Shown piece by piece: positions 35,270 to 50,132 of a stretch of 64,000 nucleotides of DNA. Each line of letters opens with the position of its first letter. Position 1 is the stretch's first letter. The position numbers and the translations under genes were made by a program. The notes below the pieces were generated by a model. The model ran no database searches. It was given only the letters and a program-made list of their open reading frames with translations, and was not told where the DNA came from. Origin of the DNA: Flaccisagitta enflata (Eukaryota > Chaetognatha > Sagittoidea > Aphragmophora); NCBI GenBank assembly GCA_965153355.1, contig OZ231127.1, positions 83,700,001 to 83,764,000 on the forward strand. The letters run 5' to 3'.

Positions 35270-35462
35270 TTTTTAGTCGCGTGCACGCGACTCTACACCC
35301 CGCTTAGTCTGTCGGTCGGTCGGTTGGTCCGTCACACTTTATTTTTTTTTTATGATTTTTGTTTTTGGACCGCGCTACTCCTGCCCAAATGGTTTAGTGA
35401 CCTCAAGTATAGCCCCTGCCCACCCGCACGCGACTTCGGGAGCCGTGTATCCAGCCTTGTTT
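35270..35462 (-). mobile_element. Terminal-hairpin family, copy 11 (intact)
   Basis: TTTTTAGTCGCGTGCACGCGAC-TCTACACCCCGC, GTCTGTCGGTCGGTCGGTTGG, TCACACTTTATTTTT, GCTACTCCTGCCCAAATGG, GCCCCTGCCCACCCGCACGCGAC and GAGCCGTGTATCCAGCCTTGTT. One of the best-preserved copies. Confidence 0.9.
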
Positions 35463-35990
35463 GATGATTATTTGATTCTAACTTATGATATTTAGTGTGA
35501 ACATGCGAAAGGATTTTTTTCCAAGATAGCATGAGAGTTGGACAACATGACTACGATTTTACTAAAGGATGAGAGTCTTTGGAGCTCTCAATGGTGTTTA
35601 ATCCGGATCCATCACAACTAAAGCAAAGGATAGTAATCGCCCGGCGATGTTTTCAAGAAATCAAAGATTTTAACCCCAAGTTAAGTGGTAATGAATCGAA
35701 TTCGCGAATAGTAAATGTTATTGAAAAGAAATCCGCTAAAACTACCTGACAATCATCTTCACTTTTTTTCTCAATCATGGCAAATATCCTTGAGACTATA
35801 TCAAATGGATTTTTTGACCATCCATGTTCACCACCAATCATCAGTCATTACGAGAAAAATTCTGTAAAGAATGGTTGTTTAATGAATTATTTGAAACTAT
35901 ACTAAATGTTTTGTTCACAGGTTATATGATATATATAAGGTATTTACCCCGAGTTTCCCACAAACACCTAAGGCATCCGACGTCAACGAC
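35463..35990. other. Anonymous AT-rich stretch
   Basis: No gene, tandem repeat or terminal repeat recognised. Confidence 0.5.
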
Positions 35991-35992
35991 AA

Positions 35993-36297
35993 ATTACGAC
36001 ATTTAAAGTAATCTTTATACTTCTGTAATCTATATATTTGATACAACTAGTTATCAATATTCATGTTGTAAACAGTTTTGGATTCGTGTCACGCTCCGGA
36101 GTAAGTCGAGATCATTTGTCTAGTGTTGTCAAAAGTGTTGTCAAATATTACGACATTTGAAGTAAGGGTCCTATAATCTATATGTTTGATAAAACTAGCT
36201 ATCAATATTCATGTTGTAAACAATTTTGGATTCGTGTCACGTTCCGGAGGAAGTCGAGATCATTTGGCTAGTGTTGTCAAAAGTGTTGTCAAATTTC
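35993..36297. repeat. ~150-bp direct repeat, two copies
   Basis: ATTACGACATTT, TGATA(C/A)AACTAG(T/C)TATCA, ATATTCATGTTGTAAACA and TTTGGATTCGTGTCACG each occur twice, ending TTGTCAAAAGTGTTGTCAAAT. Confidence 0.9.
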
Positions 36298-36301
36298 ATT
36301 A

Positions 36302-36780
36302 TTAAGTCGCGTGCTACGCGACTCTATAAGCCACTTTTTGATACGTGGGTCCGTTGGTTGGTCCGTTGTCCGTTGTCCGTTGTTTAAAGGGCGATTTACA
36401 CAATTTGAAAATGTTTTATATGATTTTGAAAGTTTTAGAGGCATTCATGAATCATTTTAAGCCACTTTTTGGTTAGTCGTTTAGGTTGGTCGTTTCGTCT
36501 GTGTGTCCATCACAAAGTTGTTTAAAGGTAGTTTTTTTTTCAAATTTAAAGTCATTTCAGGTGTTTTTGAACGTTTTTGAGGCATTCATTAACCACAGCT
36601 ATTGCAAATGTCTTTCTAAAAAATTGTTTGTCTGTCTGTCTGCCTGACTTTTTCAAAAAGTCAAAAAGTGGGAAAATGAGTGTTTTAGATGCTTTTTGTG
36701 AATGGATGTGGGATATGGATTGGGGTTGGACGCCCCTGCCTACCCGTCCGCAACGATATCGTGACCCCGCGTCACTTGTT
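36302..36780 (-). mobile_element. Terminal-hairpin family, copy 12 (subfamily B, internally duplicated)
   Basis: Starts AAGTCGCGTGCTACGCGAC-TCTATAAGCC and ends GCCCCTGCCTACCCGTCCGC-AACGATATCGTGACCCCGCGTCACTTGTT. AAGCCACTTTTTG followed by a GGTCCGTTGG or GGTCGTTTCG run appears twice, so the left half is duplicated (about 479 bp). The hairpin is TCGCG-type but the far end is CCGCAAC-type, so the two ends disagree here. Confidence 0.75.
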
Positions 36781-37443
<663 letters not shown>

Positions 37444-37636
37444 TTGGTCACCTTTTACAAGCTTTAAGACTCTGTCATCTTAGAAGCCTTGTCAAAAGAT
37501 GGTCTGAACTTCTTCTAACGTTTCCTTGTTGCCATAAACTCACTACCAGAGGGAAATTCTGTAGTGGAACCGAATAAAAGTTGTAAAAGTGTCCAATGAT
37601 GCAGTTTTCCATCTTAGCCCGCCGAAAGCATCACAA

Positions 37637-38420
<784 letters not shown>

Positions 38421-38648
38421 TTTTCTTACATTTCTGACACCGATTCATTTCTGAGTCGGTGAAGGCACTCCTCTTTCCCCCCCCCCCACCTTTTCATTCT
38501 TGTTAGTGGAGCTTGAACAAATTTCCAGTCTTTTTCGCAGCCAATCAGGTTCAAGGTTCCACTTTTTCCAATTTCACAGTCAATTCAACAGAATGGCAAG
38601 ATTGCGGGTAACATGGCTAACAAAGAAAAAAAGAAATTAGTTGAAGGG

Positions 38649-38815
<167 letters not shown>

Positions 38816-39019
38816 GTAACAATTAGGGAACACCCCAACCTTCGATATTTTCGCAAACGAATCGTTTACAATCATCAATGTTTTGCAATATCAAGTCAAG
38901 ATGGATCAACATCCACAACGGTGCAGTGCCCACTTATGTGATTTAGAATTGGCAATGAGATGGATAGAGCATAGTGTCCATAGTAATAGATAACGTCTGG
39001 TCTACTTTTTTCTTGTATT

Positions 39020-39736
39020 CCGGCAGCCTTCGTACAATGTTATTCACAATCCACAGACATATTCACATTCTCCATCTCTTGATCACAGTCTCTATCTTTC
39101 CGTATCATTTAGCGTCTGTCCCCCGACAGCCTCGTACAATGTTATTCACAATCCACAAACATATTCACATTCTCAATCTCTCGATCACAGTCTCTATCTT
39201 TGCGAATCATTTAGCGTCTGTCCCCCGACAGCCTCGTACAATGTTATTCACAATCCACAAACATATTCACAATCTCAATCTCTCGATCACAGTCTCTATC
39301 TTTGCGAATCATTTAGCGTCTGTCCCCCAACAGCCTCGTACAATGTTATTCACAATCCACAAACATATTCACATTCTCCATCTCTTGATCACAGTCTCTA
39401 TCTTTCCGTATCATTTAGCGTCTGTCCCCCGACAGCTTCGTACAATGTTATTCACAATCCACAAACATATTCACATTCTCAATCTCTCGATCACAGTCTC
39501 TATCTTTGCGAATCATTTAGCGTCTGTCCCCCGACAGCCTCGTACAATGTTATTCACAATCCACAAACATATTCACATTCTCAATCTCTCGTTCACGGTC
39601 TTTATCTTTCCGTATCATTTAGCATCTGTCCCCCGACAGCCTCGTACAATGTTATTCACAATCCACAAACATATTCACATTCTCATTCTCTCGATCACGG
39701 TCTCTATCTCTCCGTATCATTTAGCATCTGTCCCCG
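39020..39736. repeat. 102-bp minisatellite, seven units
   Basis: Units run CTCGTACAATGTTATTCACA, ATCCACAAACATATTCACAT, TCTCAATCTCTCGATCACAG, TCTCTATCTTTGCGAATCAT, TTAGCGTCTGTCCCCCGACAG. Starts at 39131, 39233 and 39335 give a 102-bp period. Because 102 is a multiple of three, the plus frame stays open as a 34-residue peptide repeat within a 409-codon frame (38974-40203). Two unit subtypes (TTTCCGTATC and TTTGCGAATC) are interspersed. Confidence 0.95.
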
Positions 39737-39920
39737 GGGCTCTCCTTTCGGACCTGCCAGGCATTCTCCCCTCTCTTTCTGTTTGTCTGTGTGTTTCCAT
39801 TCAATTCTATTATTCACCTCTCTTTCTCCTCCTCCTCGTCTTTCTCTTTTCTATTTTTCACACTAATTTGCCTCACAAAAAGGTTCGCCTTTTTTTCCAA
39901 AAGCGTTACCCTCCATCGAA

Positions 39921-40023
<103 letters not shown>

Positions 40024-40542
40024 TGGCGGTTTTTGGGTTTTCTACTGTCTGGGCGTGTTTTTAGTCACAGTCAACCGCGTTTTAAATGGGCCACTTGGTC
40101 GCTCGCTACGTTTGTTCGCTCGCACCCCTCGCTCTACTCACTCGCTCCTCAGCTCTCCACTTTGCTATACAGTGGACTACCGCCTTTTCGTCACCTGATT
40201 TAACGACATTTCGGATTTAACATCTAAGTTTCTTTGGTCCCAAATTTTTGCAGGCTTTTGTAATGTTAATTTTACCTGATTTAACGACACCTGATATAAC
40301 AGCCAAACCTGATTTAAAGTCATTATTTTCAGATCCCCAGGTATTTTTTTCCCGATTTAGTGACATTGACATTTTATTCATGTGATTTTTTTATTTTGAA
40401 TTTTCATAAAAGCTTTGATATAACATTTTCATATATCAAATTAAGACTTTAAACAAAAAAGTGACCAAAATAACAGCTAAGGAATGAAAAAAACTAAAAA
40501 CAAAAAGATGAAATTATCATTAGTAGATTAATTTTTTATTGA

Positions 40543-40800
40543 AACAAGACCAACACCTTACAGTAGCGTGCAGTTGTTAAGACCAAAAGACCAAAAGACT
40601 AAAAGACTAAAAGACTAAAAGACCAAAAGACTAAGACGCTAGATGTAAATTGTCTTGAAATAACCTAAAATGACTTAAAATGACTTAATATGACGTAAAA
40701 CGACAAAAAAAGTTAAGCGTGACAGACCAACAGACTGACTGACCAACTGACAGACTGACAGAAAGAGCGGGTCATTGAGTCGCGTGCACATGACTAAAAA
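40543..40800 (+). mobile_element. Terminal-hairpin family, copy 13, with GACTAAAA array
   Basis: AACAAGACCAACACCTTACAG-TAGCGTGCAG, then (CCAAAAGA/CTAAAAGA)n, TGACTTAAAATGACTTA units, GTTAAGCGTGACAGACC, and GAGTCGCGTGCACATGACTAAAAA. Same ends as copies 9 and 17 but a different internal array. Confidence 0.85.
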
Positions 40801-40917
40801 TTTAAATCAAAATCAGCAATTTTTTTAATGATATTTTGTATCCCACAAATTACTTACGGTATCTTATATTTCTTCTTTTACATGCCGTTGTGAGTTTTTA
40901 CAAGGCTGACTGTTTTG

Positions 40918-40980
40918 TTTGTCTGCCTGTCTGTCTGTTTTTCTGTCTGTCTGTCTGTCTGCTGTCTGTCTTTCTGTTTG
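40918..40980. repeat. Degenerate GTCT repeat
   Basis: CTGTCTGTCTGTCTGCTGTCTG-type sequence. Confidence 0.85.
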
Positions 40981-41525
40981 CCTTTAACTCTGACTGTTTC
41001 TATGTTTGTTTTTACATTTACATAAATGCTTGAAAACTATGATAATCAATTAGAAACTGATGCTAATCTTAATTGCTCATGAAGCAGTTTTAATGAATAG
41101 GAGAAAACTAGAAATTCGATTTAACAACATTCGGATTTAACGACCAAAAATCCTTAGTCCCTTCAGGGTCGTTAAATCGGGTTCCCACTGTACTCTCTTC
41201 ACGGCCTCGCTCTGTTCACAGGCTCGCTCACTCACCTCACTCACTCCCTTGTGGGACAGTTGAAATTCATGAGCATGTGTTCACACTGTAAACGTGTTTG
41301 ACGGGAAGAAACGCGTTTTTTCGTCGTCAGTAGAAGAACGTCCTCTGTCTCCTCTCGTTAATCTCTTCTTCTTCTTCTCTTCTCTATCTCTAAAATCTCC
41401 CCCTTGTTGGTTTTGTCGGAGTCATTCTTTTGTGTCTCTCTTTTCATTCTGTATGTCTGAGTGTCTAGCCGCCTGGCAGATAGTCTGTTTGGTTGTCTAT
41501 CTGTGTATCTAGTGTCTGTTTGTCA

Positions 41526-41733
41526 TTTTTACTCGCGTGCTACGCGACTCTACACCCTGCTTCGTCAATCCGTCGGTCCGTTGGCCCGACGGTCGGTCCG
41601 TCCGTCACACTTTACTTTTTTCGGTTTTTTGTGGTCATTGGCCTCACTGCCCCTGCCGGAATGATGAAGTGACCTCAAGAATGGCCCCTGCCCACCCGCA
41701 CGCGACTGGGGTAGCCGTGTATCCGGCCTTGTT
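41526..41733 (-). mobile_element. Terminal-hairpin family, copy 14
   Basis: TTTTTACTCGCGTGCTACGCGAC-TCTACACCCTGC, CCGTCGGTCCGTTGGCCC, TCACACTTTACTTTTTTCGG, GCCCCTGCCCACCCGCACGCGAC, GTAGCCGTGTATCCGGCCTTGTT. One extra T sits in the hairpin loop. Confidence 0.9.
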
Positions 41734-41965
41734 TTCTATCTCTCCTTCGAACCGCGTTTGTGTGTTCGCTTAAACTTGGGCGTAGAGTACGAATACATCA
41801 GGGTACTACTTCGCTATTTACTTTTTCCATGACATGAATAATTAAGGCATTTGTGCGATGGGAAGGAGGGTTGTGCGCACTTCGTATAATCGGCACCCGA
41901 TTAGATAGAAAAGACGCAGCAACGGAGTGGAACAACAATGGCTGAGGCGAATATACAGGCGTTGG

Positions 41966-42081
41966 TTTTTTAGTCGACTCAACACCTTGCCGTGTCGGTC
42001 AGCCCGTCCGTCCGTAACATTTTTGAATTACTGCCCCTGTCCGACCGTCCGCGATTGTCCTACCGTGTATCTAGCCTTGTT
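41966..42081 (-). mobile_element. Terminal-hairpin family, short copy 15
   Basis: TTTTTTAGTCGACTCAACACC-TTGCCGTGTCGGTC, GTCCGTCCGTAACATTTTTG, CCCTGTCCGACCGTCCGCGATTG and CCGTGTATCTAGCCTTGTT. About 115 bp: hairpin and middle both shortened. Confidence 0.8.
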
Positions 42082-42585
42082 AAGGAAGAATGTGTTACAC
42101 CATTTCAGCCATAGATAATATACGGACACCAGAAATGAAGCATGAACTTTGGAAATATACTTTTTAACAAACTGAATTACTGACCCCAGATTGCATTTGA
42201 AACGGTCTAAACAAATCTAGAAAACAATCCGATTGTTGTGGTTTTACTAAAGAGCAACGCTCCTATAAAGATTGTGCTTCATTAAAGCTGTCCGTGTACT
42301 TACGGCCAAGAAAGCTCTGAATGAATTCAAATATCGAATGAATACTAGGACAGCCACTGATTAATGATTGACCATTACGAAACGACTCTTTTTGACATGC
42401 ATGTTGCTGTAAAAAATGAAGGGTACACCAGATTTAGCAGGGGCAGTAGTTTGCATACTTTTTAACTGTAACTGTAAGCCAAGCCCCAGTGAAGCGAGCA
42501 GTGAGCCAGTGACAATGATATCATTAATGATCCCTTTACAGTTAACGCTCAGAACACACATCCAAAACTGCGTTAGAAAAGGAAA
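42082..42585. other. Anonymous stretch
   Basis: Unassigned DNA with a TTAACTGTAACTGTAAG motif near 42462; nothing coding recognised. Confidence 0.5.
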
Positions 42586-42795
42586 AACAAGGCCGGAAAC
42601 AAGGCTACCCGAGCCGCCTTATGGACGGGCAGGGACCGTAGTAGAGGTCACTAAAACATTTGTGCAGGAGCAGTGAGGTCGAAGACCACAAACACATGAA
42701 AAAAATGTAAAACGTGACAGACCAACCAATGAAACATCTGACCGACCGACCGCCAGATATAGAGGGTTATATAGTCGCGTGCACCCGACTAAAAA
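42586..42795 (+). mobile_element. Terminal-hairpin family, copy 16
   Basis: AACAAGGCCGGAAACAAGGCTACC, GGACGGGCAGGGACCG, GTGCAGGAGCAGTGAGG, AACGTGACAGACCAACC, CGACCGACCGCC and TAGTCGCGTGCACCCGACTAAAAA. The left stem is damaged (GAGCCGCCTTATGGACGGG). Confidence 0.85.
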
Positions 42796-42847
42796 GAACT
42801 GTGGAAACTGAAAATAATCCCAAGTGCGTTTTTACGCTTTCTTAATG

Positions 42848-42897
<50 letters not shown>
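42848..42897. repeat. (CT)n microsatellite
   Basis: Perfect CT run of about 50 bp. Confidence 0.97.
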
Positions 42898-42898
<1 letters not shown>

Positions 42899-43227
42899 TT
42901 TTCCTCACGGCCAGAGATACTTCATTTTTAATGTTCCAGTGCTCTGTGCGGTGTGCCTCCCTCCATCTTCCATTTTTATGGTTCTTTCTGTCTTCATTGT
43001 TGATGTAGCACTCAAGCCTAATGACTTTTTTCCCTTTTGTAAGTGAAATATTCTGCAGAGTGTCTGGGAGAAAGTTTCAGCCAGAATTTGGTGTTTTTTT
43101 TATGCCGATAAAAGTAATGATTTAAAGTATAGAATATAAAATATAAAACGACAGCAAAACACACATCATGCTGATGATGATGATGATGATGAAAACTAAA
43201 AGAGGGGAAATAAGCAAGTAATAAACA

Positions 43228-44924
43228 AACAAGGCCAACACCTATAAGTCGCGTGCGAGACAAAGATAACTGAATTGACCTGACTCCTTATTGTATCACT
43301 TTATTGGCTTAATCCAGACTTAAACCAGACTTAAACCAGACTTAAACCATACTTAAACCAGACTTAAACCAGACTAAAACCAGACTTAAACCAGACTTAA
43401 ATTAGACTAAAACCAGACTAAAACCAGACTAAAACCAGAATAAAACCAGACTAAAACCAGACTTAAACCAGACTTAAACCAGACTTAAACCAGACTTAAA
43501 CCAGACTTAAACCAGACTTAGACCAGACTTAGACCAGACTTAGACCAGACTTAGACCAGACTTAGACCAGACTTAGACCAGACTTAGACCAGACTTAGAC
43601 CAGACTAAGACCAGACTAAGACCAGACTAAGACCAGACTTAGACCAGACTTAGACCAGACTTAGACCAGACTTAGACCAGACTTAGACCAGACTTAGACC
43701 AGACTTAGACCAGACTTAGACCAGACTTAGACCAGACTTAGACCAGACTAAGACCAGACTAAGACCAGACTAAGACCAGACTTAGACCAGACTTAGACCA
43801 GACTTAGACCAGACTTAGACCAGACTTAGACCAGACTTAGACCAGACTTAGACCAGACTTAGAGCGGACTTAGACCAGACTTAGACCAGACTAAGACCAG
43901 ACTAAGACCAGACTTAGACCAGACTTAGACCAGACTTAGACCAGACTTAGACCAGACTTAGACCAGACTAAGACCAGACTTAGACCAGACTTAGACCAGA
44001 CTTAGACCAACCTTAGACCAACCTTAGACCAGACTTAGACCAGACTTAGACCAGACTTAGACCAGACTTAGACCAGACTTAGACCAGACTTAGACCAGAC
44101 TTAGACCAGACCTAGAGCAGACTAAGACCAGACTAAGACCAGACTTAGACCAGACTTAGACCAGACTTAGACCAGACTAAGACCAGACTAAGACCAGACT
44201 TAGACCAGACTTAGACCCGACTTAGACCAGACTTAGACCAGACTTAGACCAGACTTAGACCAGACTTAGACCAGACTTAGACCAGACTAAGACCAGACTT
44301 AGACCAGACTTAGACCAGACTTAGACCAGACTTAGACCAAACTTAGACCAGACTTAGACCAGACTTAGACCAGACTTAGACCAGACTAAGACCAGACTAA
44401 GACCAGACTTAGAATAGACTTAGACCAGACTAAGACCAGACTAAGACCAGACTTAAACCAGACTTAGACCAGACTTAGACCAGACTAAGACCAGACTAAG
44501 ACCAGACTTAGACCAGACTTAGACCCGACTTAGACCAGACTTAGACCAGACTTAGACCAGACTTAGACCAGACTTAGACCAGACTTAGACCAGACTTAGA
44601 CCAGACTTAGACCAGACTTAGACCAGACTTAGACCAGACTTAGACCAGACTAAGACCAGACTTAGACCAGACTTAGACCAGACTTAGACCAGACTTAGAC
44701 CAGACTTAGACCAGACTTAGACAAGACTTAGACCAGACTTAGACCAGACTTAGACCAGACTTAGACCAGACTTAGACCAGACTTTAAAAAATGACTCAAA
44801 ATAACTCCAGATAACCCAAAATGACCAAAAACGACGCAAAAAAGCTAAGTGTTACGGACCGACCGACAGACCGACCGACCGACCGACGGAGCGGGTTGTA
44901 GAGTCGCGTGCACGCGACTAAAAA
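43228..44924 (+). mobile_element. Terminal-hairpin family, copy 17, expanded by an 11-bp minisatellite
   Basis: Left end AACAAGGCCAACACCTATAA-GTCGCGTGCG is identical to copy 9. The right end is GCTAAGTGTTACGGACC, a GACCGACC run and GAGTCGCGTGCACGCGAC-TAAAAA. Nearly 1.5 kb between them is the 11-bp array. Confidence 0.93.
43310..44784. repeat. 11-bp minisatellite (GACCAGACTTA)n
   Basis: About 130 units. TTAAACCAGAC and TAAAACCAGAC variants dominate the left edge (43310-43510); TTAGACCAGAC dominates the rest, interspersed with CTAAGACCAGA variants, often in runs of two or three, suggesting higher-order duplication. Confidence 0.98.
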
Positions 44925-45445
44925 CAAAAAGAAAGAAATTTGATTGGGTGAGAGAAAGTTGGCCAGAATTACCATTTTCTAATTTTCAACTGTGAAAAAG
45001 AAAGAGAAATATTAGAGTTGTGTATGCGACCACCGTTTTTCACTCTCTCGCCTCCCGCTTTTCAGTGTTTGCCCAGAGAGAACGGAGAATACGGTTTCTT
45101 TTACTTTTCTTTTACTTTTTCTATTTTTCCATTTTGTTGATCTGCATACTAATGAACAGACATACTGCACGAGTGAAGAAATCAACTTACAATGACGCAA
45201 ATATTTTAGACGCCAGCGAAAATGCAATGTCAGAATTTTATTACTCGCCAACTAGGTGGCCCAAGACATAATCATACTCAAACAGTACACAAGCGTAGTA
45301 TTATTTTGTCAATTTTTGCAATTATCATGGCATAATACATTGAATCTTTTTTTCATGGGTTAGTTATGATTGTGGCCAAACTAAGCCGCCATGAGTTTAG
45401 TCAACAACTCGCAATATTTCCGAAGTGTGCTGAATGCAAATCTCT
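44925..45445. other. Anonymous stretch
   Basis: Unassigned DNA; overlapping 79-83-codon frames on both strands (45012-45271) lack recognisable motifs. Confidence 0.5.
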
Positions 45446-45642
45446 TTTTAGTTGCGGACACGCAACTCTATAAGAGGCTTTGTCCGTCCATCAGTCCACT
45501 GGTCCGTGAACATGAGTTGAAAAGTTCAAAATGAGCGTTTTAGATGGTTTTTGTGTATGTGTTGGGACCATGTAGTATGGATGGGGGTTGGGTGCCCCTG
45601 CCCACCCGTCCGCAACGATATTGTGACCCCGCGTCACTTGTT
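45446..45642 (-). mobile_element. Terminal-hairpin family, copy 18 (subfamily B)
   Basis: TTTTTAGTTGCGGACACGCAAC-TCTATAAGAGGCTTTGTCC, AAATGAGCGTTTTAGATGG, GCCCCTGCCCACCCGTCCGCAAC and GATATTGTGACCCCGCGTCACTTGTT. The stem GTTGCGGAC matches GTCCGCAAC at the far end. The outer end has its own palindrome GTGACCCCGCGTCAC. Confidence 0.85.
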
Positions 45643-46150
45643 ATTTTTTGTGTGCCATGACGTCCTTAGAAGCCATGAAAAAAAGAAACAGCATATGTTT
45701 TATGCAAAAAAGAAGTGCTTATTCTGATTTCTTGAATTCTTTACTCTTTGAATTAATAATGTTACCAATCGGTTGAAAATGCAACAGTCACACATATTCA
45801 TACATAGAGAGATATTCATTCAATACACCAATCTCTCAAATCCTATTATGTATCATGTATCAAATGAAAGCTAGAACAAATTTCTTTCTGGTAATGATGT
45901 CATATTTTGGTTTTGAACAAAAACAATGTCTTGGTTTACCTCCCTACTTTTTGTCATTTTCGTCTTTGATTCAGACAACTGCAAACTGCAAATATTCTAG
46001 ATCAACATTCAAAAGAGCGTGCCCTTGTTTCAAATCAAAGTCTGTGAGATTGTGCTCTTGTTTTAGAGATCAATGTAACCTTCGAACTTTTCACGAGAAT
46101 TGCAATTAAAGTTTGAATTTTTTTTCCCGTGAGCGTTATTTCTCCAACAT
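45643..46150. other. Anonymous AT-rich stretch
   Basis: An 84-codon plus frame (45855-46109) is Cys/Phe/Ser-rich with no recognised domain. Confidence 0.5.
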
Positions 46151-46805
46151 GTTCTTCGTCTTCCCCCCCCCCTCCCCCTTCCCCCCTTCCCCTACATCCT
46201 CAACTGTTCATCTTCTTTCCCCTTCAACTGATCATGTTAAAGATCAATGAACTCAAATCATTTTACCACTCAATCACGCCCTCTGTTTTTTACCCTCTCG
46301 CTCCCCTTCCCCTATTATTTCCCAAACCGCGTACATGTTCTTGTCTCTTAGCCGCATACTTGACCCCTACCGTGGACTGCACCATGGGCCCCGCTCTGTC
46401 CCGCCATTTGCCTTGCCATCTCTCTCATCATGAACTTTTACTCCTTTGCCCAACTGCAACTTACTCAGTTACTATCTTACCCTCCCTTCATACTCTCTTC
46501 CCCTCTTGTTCTTCACCGTTATCCCCCACCATGCCATTTGCTCCACCATCTTTGCTTGCCCATCTTGCCCCCATCTTATTCGCTCAATTACCACCCGGCC
46601 AATACTTTCATCGTCTCCTGCCCTTCTCCCTCTTCCTATCCCACCACGCCATATAGTTTACCATCTCATCCATTCTGTGCCCCACCGCCTTTACTCAGTA
46701 CTCACCTGTTACATACACTCATCCCCTCTTGTTCCTCATCCTCTTGTCCCTCACCCTCTCCCCCTCCCACCACGCCATATGCTCTACCATCTAACCCCCT
46801 GGGGC
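46151..46805. other. C/T-rich stretch
   Basis: CCCCTTCCCC, CCACCATGCCAT and CTTGTTCCTC-type degenerate repeats. Pro/Ser/Leu/His-rich frames up to 175 codons are open in all three plus frames and are composition artefacts. Confidence 0.65.
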
Positions 46806-46959
46806 ATTTTGGCCAATTTCCCAGGATTTTGGCAAGCGCTCACGAAGGCGAGATCCATTGATGTTCGAGGACCAAAACCAGGGGCTTTCATATTGTATGC
46901 TTCTTTTACATCAACTTATCATCTGGCTATCTATCAATTTATCTAAAACTATTCATCTC

Positions 46960-47042
46960 TTTGCGATTCTAGCTATCTATTTACTTATCTATCAATCAAT
47001 CAATTAATCTATCCACCTATCTATCCATCTGTCTATCTATCC

Positions 47043-47102
<60 letters not shown>

Positions 47103-47167
47103 ATCTATCTATCTATCTATCGTTTTATCTATCTGTATATCTATCTGTTTATCGTTTTATCTATCTT

Positions 47168-47204
<37 letters not shown>

Positions 47205-47205
47205 G

Positions 47206-47270
<65 letters not shown>

Positions 47271-47345
47271 GTCTATCTGTCTATCTAACCATTTATCTAT
47301 CTTTCTCTCTATGTGCATCTATCTATCTATCCATACATCTATCTA
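46960..47345. repeat. (TCTA)n microsatellite
   Basis: Tetramer array interrupted by CATC, GTTT and TTTC variants; purest at 47041-47100 and 47170-47270. Confidence 0.97.
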
Positions 47346-47559
47346 GCTCACCGAAAGTCATGCATCATGTCCGCTGAGTGCCTGGCTCTCTGTCTGTCAG
47401 CTTATCAATCGAATTTTGCGGGGAAACGCGATAATCATTGTGAGATGATTTCATCTTTTATTTAATTCACGATGATTGATCTCTATCTGTAGGTGTTGAA
47501 AAAGTCAAATTGGGCTCGCTAGATCGCTGTCACAAACTCGAGACAGAGAGAAAGAGAGC

Positions 47560-47658
<99 letters not shown>

Positions 47659-47710
47659 CCACAGACCCACATACCCACAGACCCACAGACAGACAGACAG
47701 ACAGACAGGT
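47560..47710. repeat. (ACAG)n microsatellite
   Basis: ACAG tetramers with an ACCCACAGACCCACAT block at 47656-47685. Confidence 0.96.
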
Positions 47711-48067
47711 TTTTGAGACAACCTCAGTGACAGTGTCAGACTGACACACAAAGAGAATCCTTTGCAGAAAAAAAATCTGGAATAACAAAAACAATAAAAT
47801 GCGTTTCCATCCTGCAACTTCGCCATCCTCAGCCTCCCGCCCTGCCTTCAAGTCCTTTTATTTTCTTCCTCCTTTTTCCGACTACCTTTATCAGTCGGTC
47901 GGTCGGACATACTTTTCTTTATCTTTTTTTCAAAACCAGTGATTATTAATCTCATTCCTGCTTCCGCAGAAAGGCTCTGCAGTTATACTTAAGAGCCTTG
48001 ACTGGAGTCTCCATCTCTTTTTGGGACTACTTTACAGTATACAATGCAATATACACAACAGGAGTGA

Positions 48068-48889
<822 letters not shown>

Positions 48890-48890
<1 letters not shown>

Positions 48891-49065
48891 TCCATATTAT
48901 GAAAAGAATGTCCGTCTTGCAGATGTAATGTCCGTAATACAGATATAATCTCCGTCTTGCAGATGTAATTTCCGTATTACAGATATAATGTCCATCTTGC
49001 AGATGTAATGTCCGTATTACAGATGTAATGTCCGTATTACAGATATAATGTCCGTGTTTTGGATA
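48890..49065. repeat. TAATGTCCGTATTACAGA minisatellite
   Basis: About eight ~20-bp units alternating TCCGTCTTGCAGATGTAATG and TCCGTATTACAGATATAATG. Confidence 0.92.
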
Positions 49066-49224
49066 GATTATTTGGTCTTCATTCTCGCGATTGAATTCAT
49101 GCCAACATTTGATTCTTTTTTTTCCCGCTCTTTGAGATTTCCAATCTAATTCCCCAATATTTTTGCATCTCTTTCGATCTGTCTGTCCGATTGCCTGTCT
49201 TTCTGGCTACTGGACTGTCTGTCA

Positions 49225-49917
<693 letters not shown>

Positions 49918-50132
49918 AACAAGGCCGGATACACGGCTACCCAAGTCGCGTGCGGGTAGGCAGGGGCCGTATTTGAGGTCACTAGATCATCTGGGCAGGA
50001 GCAGTGAAGCCAAAGACTGCAAAGACAAAAAAAAGTAATGTGTGACAGACGAACGTACGTACGTACGTACGGACCGACCCACCGGCGGACCGACAAAGCG
50101 GGCTGAAAAGTCGCGTAGCATGCGACTGAAAA
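49918..50132 (+). mobile_element. Terminal-hairpin family, copy 19
   Basis: AACAAGGCCGGATACACGGC-TACCCAAGTCGCGTGCGGGTAGGC, GGGCAGGAGCAGTGAAGCC, AAAAAGTAATGTGTGACAGACG, a (GTAC)n run, GACCGACAAAGCGGG and AAGTCGCGTAGCATGCGACTGAAAA. Left end well preserved; the hairpin loop has extra bases. Confidence 0.9.

Larger units (their letters stand above)
40170..41190. mobile_element. pogo/Tigger-like non-autonomous element, 1,021 bp
   Basis: TA-CAGTGGACTACCGCC at the left, GGGTTCCCACTG-TA at the right. GATTTAACGAC / GTCGTTAAATC motifs recur near both ends, as in Tigger-type Tc1/mariner relatives. TA duplications at 40168-40169 and 41191-41192. No transposase. Contains a terminal-hairpin element at 40543-40800. 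Confidence 0.85.
40051..41344 (+). mobile_element. CGCTCGCT-type element split by a pogo-like insertion
   Basis: Left half 40051-40167 (GGGCGTGTTTTTAGTCACAG to CACTTTGCTA) and right half 41193-41344 (CTCTTCACGGCCTCGCTC to TCGTCAGTAGAAGAACGTCC) join into a normal family member when the 1,021-bp element and one TA are removed. CTGTCT lies just outside both ends and may be a TSD. Confidence 0.88.

Noticed and set aside
46129-46946. Pro/Ser-rich protein gene of up to 175 codons
   Set aside because: All three plus frames stay open over the same C/T-rich DNA, as expected from composition.
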